NCBI GenBank assembly: GCA_049999765.1
Contig: JBNGIQ010009390.1
Span: 99,406-163,405, forward strand
Direction of reading: 5' to 3'
DNA: 64,000 nt
From: Phaeoceros laevis
Lineage: Eukaryota > Anthocerotophyta > Anthocerotopsida > Notothyladales
Within the stretch, counting starts at the first letter, position 1; each line of letters starts with the position of its first letter. Positions 33,880 to 44,484 of the stretch are shown here, in pieces. The notes below the pieces were generated by a model. The model was given only the letters and a program-made list of their open reading frames with translations, made no database searches and was not told the DNA's origin. Both the position numbers and the translations under genes were made by a program.

Positions 33880-34960
33880 ATGGCTGTCGCGGGAGTGGAG
33901 CCACCTTTCCTTTCTTTCTGTGTGTTCGATGACCTCGCTGATGCACCTGCAACACTTGGAGAGGAGTTGAACCCGCAACTGTGGAGCTGGCTTCCTCCGG
34001 AGGTGTTGGAGAAGGTGTTGCTGGTGTTGCCAGCCTCCAGCCAGGCCAGATAATTTCGAGCTGTCTGCAAGGCGTGGCTCAACCTCTTGACGTCCAAGCT
34101 CTTCCACACGCGCACTGCAGCGCTTGCTTTCTCTTGCTGCCAGTGCATTTGCGCGGTTTCACATTGCCATGACGAAGATGCCTCGCAGCTCAATTCTCGC
34201 TTCAAGGTGCACAAGGTAAGCTTGGGGTTCCACCCGAGGGAATTCCAACTCTACACAGCCACCAGCTGTCAGCAAGGGCCTGATGATCTGGATTAAGCCT
34301 GCTGCAGGATGGCATGCCTTCACCTGCTGGATTGTGAATCCTGTAAACCAGACATACCGGGAATTGCCTCTGTTAGACGTTGAATGGGAGCCTGTTCGTG
34401 GAGTCGGGGTGGAAGAAAACCGAGAGAGGGGGCTCAGTTCCAGTGCATATGCCGAAGCGAGGCCTGAGTATGGGAGGGTGCCTGAGTATGCGCCCACGGG
34501 TAGGTATGGGGCAGTGTACCGCAGCGAGGAAGATGCTTGGGAGCACATCCTCATCGAGGGACAGAGAGGACGTGACTCAGACTCACCAAATGTCTACATA
34601 GTCAAGGACGCATTATGCATCGCCGATAGCTGGCGCAGTGTTGACATAGGCATCTACAGCCAGAAGACTGGCGACCTTGTGCACAGGTTCCCTCCTCGGC
34701 TGCAGGAAGGCATTGCGAATGTCAAGTTTTTGGTGCAAGATGAACAGGAAGTGCCCCTGGATTGCTTTACCACATCTGAAAATTTGTGTGAGGTGTGGAA
34801 GGTGGACGGCACAACATGGGTGAAAGTGGCTGTCATGCCTTATGGAGGGTTGTTGCCCGTGGATGATGTGCACTTCTCAGTTCGTATAGTGGAGGTTGTG
34901 GGGAACATGGCATTCATCACCTGGCTTCAACAAGCCTGTGCGCACCTGGCGGGCGTATGA
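33880..34960 (+). pseudogene. F-box protein gene, disrupted
   Basis: Paralogue of the intact F-box gene at 53164-54429. It starts MAVAGVEPPFLSFCVFDDL and has an F-box (LWSWLPPEVLEKVLLVLPASSQAR). A TAA at 34051-34053 (codon 58) falls exactly where the paralogue continues RFRAVCKEW, apparently through a 3-base insertion. After FHPREFQLY an extra C near 34279 shifts the frame. The next frame (34283-34960) carries the repeat-like C-terminal domain (VNPVNQTYRELP, AVYRSEEDAWEHI, VDIGIYSQKTGDLVHRFPP, LCEVWKVDGTTWVKVAVMP). The last ~80 residues of the family are missing. It is not functional as a full F-box protein. Confidence 0.88.
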
Positions 34961-35090
34961 TAAGTGGGTCAGCTCTGCTACTACTACCGTCCCCAAAGAC
35001 CCACGCAACCATCCCGCACCATCCGCGACCATCTCTTCATTTTATGTGAACACCCCTTACGTGAGTCCAGCTTATGTGAATCTGAAAGAA

Positions 35091-36570
35091 ATGGAGCCGG
35101 TGCAGCGGAGTGGTGATGGGAAAATGAGTGGTGCCACAGGTGCAGACTCTGCAGAGGTATGCAGTGCCCATAACGGGGTGAGCTCACTCGGGAAGCACTG
35201 CTATGTGCTGGGCATGTTAACCATGATCTTCGAGGTGGACACCAAGTATGTGCCCATCGAAGTTATCGGCAGAGGCCCTTACGGAGTGGCATGCTCTGCC
35301 CACAACGTGGAGGCCGGGGAGAAGGTTTGCATCATGAAGATCTGCAACGCGTTTGAGAACACCCACGATCCTAGGCACACTTTGAGGCATATCAGGCTGC
35401 TCCGCCACGATAACATAATCGGTATCAAGGATATCATGAAGCCTGCTAATCGGCACTCCTTCAACGACGTCTACACCGTCCACGAGCTTATGGACATCAA
35501 TTTGCACCGGCTCATTTTCTCTTCACAGCCAGTTACCGACGAGCATTCCCAGTATTTCATCTACCAGGTACCCTTCTGCTGTCACTGCGAGGTACCGGTG
35601 AATGCAGTGGACTTTTATGCTGTTTTCAGCACGTAGGCCTGTCCTCGAGCCCTTGTGAGCAGCTGCTCAGGGGCTTGAAGTTGTTGCACTCAGGCCATGT
35701 ATTTCACAGAGATCTCAAACCCAGCAACCTGTTACTGAATTGCAATTGCGACCTAAAGATTGACCATTTTCGGTTGGCACTGACTGGATGCGAGGTAGGC
35801 CAGTTGAAGACAGAGTCCTCGAGCGTCTCGATCAGATCGTACAGGGCACCTGAGCAACTTTTCTCTTGCAAAGAGTCCAGCAGGGCCATTGACATGTGGG
35901 CTGTGGGCTGCATCTTGGCGGAGCTTCTGGGAAGGAAACCAATCTTCCCTGGCAAAAGACTGCATTCATCAGATGAGGTTGATCATCCATCGCTCAGGCA
36001 CCCCGGACGAGAGTGACCTACACTCTACCCGGGATCCCAAGGCTCGCAGCTATATTCATTCCTTGGGAGCTGGTGCCCGTGCTTCTCTTGCCGAACTGTA
36101 TCCAGGTGCCAACCCCTTGGCCATCAACATGATTGAGAGGTTGCTTGTTTTTGATCCTACAGGGAGGTTGACTGCGGACGAGGCTTTGGAGCATCCCTAT
36201 ATGGCCACAATGCATGATGTTGCACATGAGCCTACTCTTCCTGCGCCACTGGACATTGTATTCGAGGATGACTGAGGTCGGGGAAGATGCACTGAGAGAG
36301 AAGTTTTGGAATGAGATGCTTTTCTATCATCCAGAGGCAGCTCAAAAAGCTCTAAATCTGGGGCAGTTTGCAGGATGGCATGTGGCACACAGCTTCCATC
36401 CAAAGGTCCACCTGGATGCCAGTCAGTGTGGTGCACTGGAGGCAGTACTAGTTCAGACGTTGGATAGCCTGTCCATTGGCCTCCAGAACATGGCCGTATC
36501 AAGGAAAAAGAACAAGAATGTCAGACGCACAGAGAAGCTGAGGAAGAGCAAATGCTGCTTTGACTACTAG
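35091..36570 (+). pseudogene. MAP-kinase-like gene with inactivating changes
   Basis: Exon 1 (35091-35567) and exon 2 (35663 onward) meet at QYFIYQ|LLRGLK, an intron position I recall from plant MAPKs. The fold is clear: [72 protein letters not shown]. But VAIK reads VCIM, so the ATP-binding Lys becomes Met. CDFG reads DHFR, so the metal-binding Asp is lost. The TEY activation motif reads TES and the loop is altered. A one-base indel near 35962 shifts the frame; [19 protein letters not shown] to LDIVFEDD follows in 35889-36275. A further shift leads into an acidic/basic C-terminal tail ending at 36570. It is a pseudogene or, less likely, a pseudokinase relic. Confidence 0.85.
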
Positions 36571-37150
36571 TACTTTTGCGAAGACAAGAAAAAAGGAAAG
36601 GTGGATTATCATTATCTGTGCAGATACGGACCTCTCACATTAAGGAGGTGTCTCAGCAGGTATCAGTTGTACACACAGGCGTGAACGTGCATGATGAATG
36701 GATCGTTCTGGGGATACGATCTTACCAGGTATCGCAATGGGGTGATGTAGATTGATATGTGAAGCAAGTAGTTGTTTTTCTGAATTACCTTTTGACTGCT
36801 TGGCCTAATCTTTTTTGCAGTTTGTATGCCCGCAGAGAAGGAAATCGGGAAACATCTTTTCAGGCGGAGCTCCTGTCTGCGTGAAAAGTAGAGAATGTTT
36901 GGTACTGATGTGAGAAGTGTGATGCTGATATTCATTGCGACAGGTTATCTCCTTTTCAGCGAGCTGGTAAAAATAGCCCTTGCTCAGTGAACTGCATAAA
37001 AGACAGGATTCTACATAGATGCCCATATCAACTATCTTTTATAACACGAATGCCCAAAATATCAATCAGTGAGTGTGTCTACCACTTGATCCTCCCGGTG
37101 TGGTAGAAGTGTAGTTGCGTCGAACAAAGTGGCTCCCTTCAACTCAGACC
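36571..37150. other. Spacer
   Basis: AT-rich; no gene or notable structure recognised. Confidence 0.4.
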
Positions 37151-38128
37151 CTATGTCTTCTCACGGCTTGACCGTCGTCCTAAATCCTTCCTCGTGGTCT
37201 TCTTCCAATCCGACGTGGTCCAGTAGACAGACGGGTCAAGAATATCAGGCCTGGTCGTAACTCGTCCGCTCCTTCTCGGTTCTGCGACAACGTGCTTCTC
37301 TCGGTCCTCCAGTCCACGGTCCTCTTCCTGCCCATCTTCTTCTTCCAACCCACCTTCCGACTGTCCTTCCAATTTGTCAGCTTCCTCCAACTCTGCCATT
37401 GAGCTGTCATCAGAAGACAGGTCTTCCAATTCGTCAGCTTCCTCCAACTCTGCCATTGAGCTGTCATCAGAAGGCAGCGGAGCCCAAGGCTGGGTAGGCA
37501 TGCCAGCCATGACATTGTTTCTGCTGATATTCGGGGCCCGAACCCGGGGATAATAAGCTTGGTTAGTCATTCCTCTGTACATTCCCGGCTTCAGAGCTGC
37601 AATCAAACATGCAATTGGTGAGTCAGGAACATTTACTCAACCTAAGAGGGGGCCATCTTCAGAGCTTGAATGCAGGAAGAAATCCCAGCAGGCATTCATG
37701 CACCTTCGAATTCTACTCTATCGTCTGAACAACTGCATATATAATGCATCTTAGGCCTGCAACAACTGATCCACTAGTACAGCCACGACAGTACCTCTGA
37801 GCCAGCGAAAGTTTCGCTTTACGCTGGGCACAAGGTTGACAGTGATGCGTGGAACCTGGGCTTTCCGAAAGACCCACAACCTGCGATTGTTCAGCGACCA
37901 CAGAATGCCATTATGGCTCACGACTTTGAGTCTGGGGAACTCATGCGGTGAGAGCGTGTTGCTGCGTATCCTGTGCACAGCTCCCCGGATGCTGTCACCT
38001 CCTCCTAGCCTTCTAGAGTTGGGGGTCACTTGAAAAGTGGCACCCACGGATGGCTGCGTGAAGCGCAGGTCTTGAGGGTCCACGTCTATGCTCTTCATCG
38101 TCACCACCTGGGAGGCTCCCGATTGCAA
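37151..38128 (-). CDS. DNRRLW-motif family protein, copy 1 (unknown function)
   Basis: Two reverse-strand exons, 38128-37795 and 37596-37151, join in phase at AGAG|GT and TTGCAG|CT to give 259 aa; Met at 38098 is an alternative start. The N-terminal ~110 residues match copy 2 at 42351-43666: DPQDLRFTQPSV, SPHEFPRLKVVSHNG, WSLNNRRLWVFRKAQVPRI. The second exon is low-complexity and acidic, with a 19-residue unit (SSMAELEEADELEDL) repeated twice from a 57-bp tandem duplication at about 37356-37470. It ends in a basic region (RRSGRVTTRPDILDP). I recall similar RFTQ...DNRRLW domains in several eukaryotes but no assigned function. The second exon is less certain than the first. Confidence 0.7.
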
Positions 38129-38492
38129 TGCTCAAACAATCAGCCATCGGAAAGAAAGAAGATTGAGCACCAGTGCTGGTAAGTAGTAGCTTAGCCTAGT
38201 CGACACACAACATTCATATGCATCACCCACGAGCGCTATCCTCGAGCTCGATATGGTAATCTAGAATGTACCTAATCCGCAACCTGATCGATTGCACGAG
38301 ATCTGTGGTGCATCAAGCTGGGCATTTCCTCCAACAAGTGTGCAACTTAGTTTGAGTGCCACAGTGTGGGTGCTGGACTTGAACTATGCCGCGCTACTTT
38401 CTATCTCTTACTCACTTTTGGCCATGGCTGCCGCCGTCGCGAGATCTCGCCGTGGCTTCGGGGTGCCATTACTCTAGCTCCTAACGGTCCGT
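38129..38492. other. Upstream region of DNRRLW copy 1, with 31-bp direct repeat
   Basis: Contains GGGCATTTCCTCCAACAAGT at 38320-38339, the start of a 31-bp sequence found again at 38544-38574 with one difference. No gene recognised. Confidence 0.5.
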
Positions 38493-38544
38493 CCCCAACG
38501 AGTTTCGGCTGTCCTGCGGCAGGACAACCGAAACTCGTTTGGGG
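38493..38544. repeat. Imperfect 25-bp inverted repeat without loop
   Basis: Arms 38493-38517 and 38518-38544 pair with one mismatch and small bulges (CCCCAACGAGTTTCGG versus CCGAAACTCGTTTGGGG; GTCCTGC versus GCAGGAC). The right arm is followed directly by the second copy of the 31-bp direct repeat. Confidence 0.88.
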
Positions 38545-40061
38545 GGCATTTCCTCCAGCAAGTGTGCAACTTAGCCTTCAAGTCGACGTCAAACAGAGCT
38601 CGCACCGAAAGGAAAGGAGCTTGTAAAGGAAGCTCCCAAAGCTCCCAGTTCGGGGGCCATATTGGAGTCTCGTGGCCACACTGAGGTGAACACCTTTGAG
38701 GGGCACGTTGCACAATGATCGTGGTCGTGACAGACTACTGATTAGGAGAAAGCTTCACGACTAGGTTGGTACATTGCGTGCGCCACAAGTGAACCCTATC
38801 ATTTTGGAGGCCGGTTTAGCACTCCGCTAGCGAAGGACGTACTGAATGTGGTCGTGATGCATATGACTCATCAGCTCCATTATCTCACTGCAAATTTTAC
38901 CTCAAGGTAAAGAAGAAGTCGCAATTGCTGGCGTCTCCTTTCTACCGTACTGTACTGCGCTCTTGCCTTTTTCCTTGCCATTCCGACTTTAGGAGATGGT
39001 TTTATGAGTATTATTGTATTCAACATGCCACTAGGTGCAACGTGGCACTCGTAGTAATTGAATCATCTCGCTGTGGTCAGATGAGAGGAGTAGAATTTCT
39101 CCTTGGATTCCAGCATAGTACTCTAATTATTCGCCCTAATTATTGAGCTAGGAATCCCGCCGCAATGAAGGTTTGTCGGTACAGAGGCTTTCCCTGAACT
39201 CCGAGTCCAAAGTCTGATATTCCACTTTATAGTGAGGTCCAAGTGGCGCTGAGCGACCATCGGTATACACCTTCTACGCACTAGACACACAGATGTCCCC
39301 GCGCCCTCCGTTCATTCTGGACTCGGCAGCCTGTGTAAAACGGCCACATATGTCCCCCCAACTTTTGCGACTCCAGTCGTGACGTACTTCAACCGCATTT
39401 GCGGTTGCGCCACCTCACCTGCCACCTCGGACTGGTTGGCCTCCGGTGTCGTGGAGAAGACGCTATCCTCCAGCTCACCTCCAGCGACCGCTCGGTGCCA
39501 CCACGAGCCGGGATGACCAGGGCCGACCTGCAGGTAAGGACTGGCCGTTAGCCGGTGCAAGTGGCACAAGGCACGTTCTCCCCAGCTTGAAAGCTCTTCG
39601 AAACCAGTAGGGTGCACCGGCCGAAGCCGGTGAGATCGTCCGGGCCCACCCGATTGGTTACACCGCGGTGGATCGGGCGTGGAACCGCGGGGCCAACCTC
39701 GCGCGGTGACGTGGTCTGGCTGCATACTTGTCGCTGCGGAGGAGACGAAAGCGGAGCATGTCACGCTATTCTCTCGCAAATTTGCGGCTCTCAAGCAAAT
39801 CTTGCTGCCTCTCCGCTAGATTCCCACTCCCAACAGCTCAAATAGCATCCATCGCCTCTCGAATCCTTGTTTCTCCCGTGCTTCTCTCCCTACATTTGAG
39901 GAAGGCCGAGGTGGCTTTGATGAGTGCAGCTGGAGCCAGCTTCCAGAGTTGGCAGCTGGCCCTGGTGCGAGATTTGTAACCGGAGGGAGCAGGCGCGGGT
40001 TCTTGGTTTTGAGGATTCTTCTCAGGGAAGAGGAAGCAAGGTTGGAGCGAGCCCGGGCGCC
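38545..40061. other. Spacer and probable PGK promoter
   Basis: Upstream of the PGK gene. GC-rich from about 39330. Overlapping open frames on both strands at 39312-40433 have no family resemblance and mostly reflect GC content. Confidence 0.45.
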
Positions 40062-42149
40062 ATGATTCCCTACAACAGCCCGGATAATGGAGTCAAAGTA
40101 GGATACGGCGTCGAGGATGGCCGCGATCCGGCGGATCTGGATCCCCGGCTCCCGGTGCTTCAGGACGCCGACCTCCAGGACAAAGTTGTGCTCCTCCGGG
40201 TGGATCACAACGTTGTGAAGAAGGGTATGAACACGATCTTGTGGTGAATGCTTGAAAATAGCCTTGGTTGCCACTTCTTGATCTCCAGCAGGTTTTGTGG
40301 AGGTCGCGTCTGAAGCTGTGAGTGCACCTGATGTCCTGTAGGGTTGATCCAAGACCAGTACAGGATTGATGTCACTTTGGCCACTCTTTACAACATCGTG
40401 GAGAGAGGGGGTCGACCTATCCTGATGACCCATATTGGGAGGCCCTACGACAAAAAGGCTAAGAAGATTAGCATCCGCAAGGATGATTCAGTGGAGGCGG
40501 TTGTCTCCTACTTGCAACGCAAGCTTAAGATCAAATTTGCAATGCCTCAGTTCCACACCAACGGAGGTGATGAGGGCATCCTGGATATTGACACCTCCAT
40601 CAACTGGCTGATTCATGATTTACGGGCTCGAAAGATCGGTGGAATCTACCTGCCTAATACCAGGTGGTTTGCGGTAAGTGATCCGGTCCGGTCCATCAGG
40701 TGCTAGGCTTGCAACGTGATTTATTCTCCAGTTTTTTTGTAGGAGAGCCTTATATATTTGTTTCTTAACCTGTGTCTGAATTCCTCCAGGGGGAGGAAGA
40801 TAAAGGGGAGAAGATGCAACGATTCGTTGTGCAGCTAGCAGGCTTGGCGGATGTCTTTGTCAACGATGCTTTCGGATCTTGGCAGTCACATGCTTCAACC
40901 TACCACATCACCAAGTACCTGCCCTCGTATGCTGGGCTGTGTCTACAGGTTCAATTCCGGGAGCATCTTCAAGATTCTGAAGTACTGACTGGCATGCTTG
41001 TTTCCTGGGCGAGATCGGAATTCTGTTCTTCGATTCACTGATTTCTGGATAAATTGGCAGGACGAGCTGATCAACGTCAAATCTGTTTTGAATGCAACGA
41101 GGCCATTTGTGGCTGTGGTTGCTGGTTCCAAGTACGATACCAAGATTGGACCGCTGAGTGAGATTTACAATAAAGTGGACAAGCTGGTTCTGGGCGGTGT
41201 CATGTACAACACCGTCTTGTGTGCTAAGTATGGAGTGAAGATCAAGGGTGTCGAGGTGAAATCTTCGGCTCTTGAATTTTCTATGTGTGCAGTGCTGCTT
41301 ATTTGTCTTGTCCTTCAGGAGCAAAAGCCTTCATAACACCTTCCAGTATCGTTGTCCTACAGGAATCTGATATTGAGCTAGCGAAAGGATTGGTGGAGTT
41401 AGATAAAGAAGCTAAGAAGCTAGTGGAGCTACCTTTCCTAGTTGAGTCGGATACCTTGGAGGGCCGCGTAGATGGAAAATACCGCACCATTGGCATTAAG
41501 GTTTGTAAAAGCCTTCCGCTGAAGGTTTTGCACTGAGCAGTCGAAAGTGTGTTTCTACGTTACCTCGGCTCCAAGTTTCTTACAACTCCTGCGCTCGATG
41601 AATGCAGGACTTCACACCAGGCAAAGAGTTCCAGTACGTGGTGGACGTAGCTGCTGAGTCTTTTGAGAATGAGACAGTCGTTGAGGCTCTACAGTCAGCC
41701 AAGACAATCTTTGTAAATGCTGTCATGGGGTTTATGCCTCACTTCTGGGAGGGTACCAGCAAGATGGACGAAGTTATTGACCGCAACCGTACTGCTCAGA
41801 AGTTTTTTGGAGGAGGTGATACTTTGCAAGAATTCAAAAGGTAAAACGCCTACTGAAGTGAAATGACGCCAGTTGTTGTATCACTCACAGGAAGGTGTTA
41901 ACACTGGTGGCTTGATCCTGTGTTCCCAGCTTGCACCCAGGGCTGTATCATGCAGCTCTCAACAGTGCTAAATACTACCTGTTCACTGGAGGAGGAACCG
42001 TCCTCAAAGTCATTGAAGAAGGGGACCCTTACGAGTTGGAGGTTGTCAAGGCTCTGATAGAGAACGCCGAGCACTTTGGCCTTAGGACTGAGGGCCGTAC
42101 AACCGGCCATGGTGGCTATGGCAACGGTTCACATCCCCACCACCATTGA
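40062..42149 (+). CDS. Phosphoglycerate kinase, divergent bacterial-like type
   Basis: Seven exons join in phase: 40062-40224, 40342-40673, 40790-40948, 41061-41255, 41363-41500, 41608-41840, 41930-42149. They give 479 aa. PGK landmarks are VVLLRVDHNVVKKG, YRIDVTLATL, GRPILMTHIGRPYDKK, VFVNDAFGSWQSHAST, FVAVVAGSKYDTKIGPL, FVNAVMGFMPHFWEGT and FTGGGTVLKVIEEGDP. The canonical plant N-terminal motif RVDFNVP is RVDHNVV here, and the YDKKAKK insert and overall wording recall a bacterial side-branch of PGK rather than the plastid and cytosolic plant enzymes. PGK interconverts 1,3-bisphosphoglycerate and 3-phosphoglycerate with ADP/ATP. No transit peptide is obvious. The protein ends in a short His-rich tail (GSHPHHH). 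Intron 4 contains an in-phase decoy frame. Confidence 0.88.
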
Positions 42150-42350
42150 CACTTCTTCGAACAACATTAAACATACATTTCTACCCTGCAGTGCTAGCTA
42201 AGCTAAGCTCCAAGGCTAGCTTAACTAGCCATTTGATTGTTGAACTACAGCATTTCCCTGGCAGGGCAATAAAAAGTCGTTACTCACGATCCATTTACCT
42301 TACTGTAGCTGGCTGTCTGGATGATGAAGCTAGCGCTGGGAAGTCACCTC

Positions 42351-43666
42351 CTACTTTTTTGCAAACCATTTGCAAAAAACAGCGACTGAAGCGGAGAGTC
42401 TCGCCCTCACGGCTGATGCACATGCCCACAAATACTTCATGACTCGGGTGAAAATTCTCTCAGGATGCTTTCTTCCAATCTTCTCGCTGCTTAGCATGGT
42501 CTCTGGCAGCTGGGAGCTACTGTCTATCACGATTCCAGATGAAGCAGCTCGTTCAACAAGAGTAGTGCACAAGTCTTCCTTGTTAGCCGGCAGGGTCTCT
42601 GAACCGTCGACTGAGATTCTGCTAGGCATATCGTGTCCTTGCTGAACTTCGGGATCCTGTTCTTGCCCAATTTCGATGACAGCCCATTGTGAGCATCCGG
42701 CTTTCAGAACTCCATTGCAATCATCTAAACCGATTGATACGTGCCCGAGAGAACTCTCCGGATCCGGAGGTCCCTGCCGCTTTCCCTTGCGTTCTGGAGT
42801 TCCATTCACAGAAGGAGGCCCCGGCAATAGGAGTAGCGCCTGCCCAACCGTCGCGCTTGAGTTATCAATCCTTACCAATTTCTCAGCAGTGGGAAGTACT
42901 GGAGGCGTAAACGTTTCCTCCACCTGGGTCTCGGGAATTGCACAATTTGACAAGGCCACACTCTCAAAAGCAGCAGGCAAGCTTCTCAAGTTGGGCTGAC
43001 CAACCTCAGACCGCCTATCCAGCGTCGCCCTGCGAAGTTGAAAAGGAGGCCACAATGGAGCAGGTACCAGCTTTTCAGCAATCCTCTTCTGCTCCGGCTG
43101 AGTGAACGCTTTGAAGGTCTGAGTGCACGCTCCCCGCACTCGTGGGAAGAAGCTTTCACCGGACATTTTCGTCAGCAGGGCCGAGTTTGTACTGAACTCT
43201 GTGACAGCAAAGCAGATTACGCCTCATTTACCAAAGTGAAGGCGCAATTGCGCATGACGAAGGGCCCCCGCCCAGAGCATTGCAACTTACCGGCTTTCAG
43301 GTCTGCAAACCTCTTCGGTTGTCGTCCGAAGTCCTCAAATGTGACTGAAATCTGAGGAACTTCGGCTTTGCGAAATACCCACAGTCTTCTGTTATCCATC
43401 GACCAGAACACCCCCGCATACTTGACAACTCTAAGATTTGGGAACTCAGCTGGGCGAAGCTTCTTTGCCAAAATGAGTTTGACTGCCTCGTCAATTCGTC
43501 CATCTTTGCTGACCGGGTTTGGGTTCGAGCGGGTCGGGCGCTCTTTCTGGAACCTCACAGCGATGGAGTCCTGCGTGAATCGCAGATTGCGGGGAGCAAT
43601 AGTGAGGCAAACCATAGCTACCACAAAGTGCAGGCAGTGCAGGCGAGGGGGCGTAATAAAGCCCAT
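42351..43666 (-). CDS. DNRRLW-motif family protein, copy 2 (unknown function)
   Basis: Two reverse-strand exons, 43666-43291 and 43198-42351, join in phase to give 407 aa; Met at 43615 (MVCLTIAPRNLRF) is an alternative start. Residues ~18-110 carry the domain shared with copy 1: APRNLRFTQDSIAVRF, RPAEFPNLRVVKYAG, WSMDNRRLWVFRKAEVPQI. The second exon encodes ~280 residues without a recognised domain, rich in Ser/Pro/Glu. It ends in a mildly hydrophobic, basic segment (YLWACASAVRARLSASVAVF) that could bind a membrane. It is convergent with PGK, with only ~200 bp between the stop codons. Function unknown. Confidence 0.75.
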
Positions 43667-44484
43667 TATGAGATGATCGGTCTGGACACGCTGTACAGTA
43701 TTTACGCTTCGTCAGAAGCGTCAAGTTACTCCTCTTGTCAGCAAGCGTTAGAAATTCGGGCACGAACACGTAAGCACCAACAAGGCACTTACGGCTGTGT
43801 TCAATGTGGATGAATAGATCTATCAGTATTTACGCTTCGTCAGAAGCGTCACAAGTTACTCCTGTCAGCAAGCGTTAGAAATTTGGGCACAAACACATAA
43901 GCACCAAGGCACTGACGGCTGTGTTCAATTTGTGTTTCTGAATGGATCTATCATGGATTAGGACTGTTGTCTGCATCAGGCTATCAGCTATTCAACGGTT
44001 TCACTGCGGCACAAGACAATTGGTTTGTCAGCACAACATCATGCAGAGTATTGGCTGGACTCAATCGAGCCTTCCGGCTTCAGCTCAACAGATGTCAAAG
44101 AGAAGGACATCACTTTCTAGTGCAAATGGTCAAATGAGGCCAGACAAGTTTGGCCGAGAACAAGCAGAATGGTGCCACTGCACATGAATTGGGTATAGTT
44201 TGGGACCTGTAGCATAACCTCCGTATGCCCTGCAGTGGTTTTCAGAGGCTATGCTGTTCTAGCTATGCATCCAAAGGTGTTTGCACCCAAAGACCTGCAG
44301 TACACACCTGCCAGCCAAGCCACCTTTCAAGTGTCTTCTTACCCTGGAAATTAGATGAATTTGGTGTCCTTGCTACACAATCCGGATAGGTGGGCTGAAT
44401 CAGCAACCGCACCTGCTTCCAGGAGGCAAGCTTGCTGCCTGCATGGCTCCTAATCAAATGGTCTTCCACTGCGTGGATGCTACC
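43667..44484. other. Spacer with tandem duplication
   Basis: A ~120-bp unit starts at 43696 and again at 43824 (both CAGTATTTACGCTTCGTCAGA), the second ending near 43950. Each copy includes the small hairpin CGCTTC-GTCA-GAAGCG. No gene recognised. Confidence 0.7.

Noticed and set aside
39816-40433. 205-codon reverse ORF over the PGK 5' end
   Set aside because: It is the antisense shadow of the PGK first exons and leader in a GC-rich stretch.
42351-42999. Forward ORFs (42370-42999) opposite DNRRLW copy 2
   Set aside because: Antisense of the second exon of copy 2; they lack a known domain, whereas the reverse frame joins in phase to a conserved domain.
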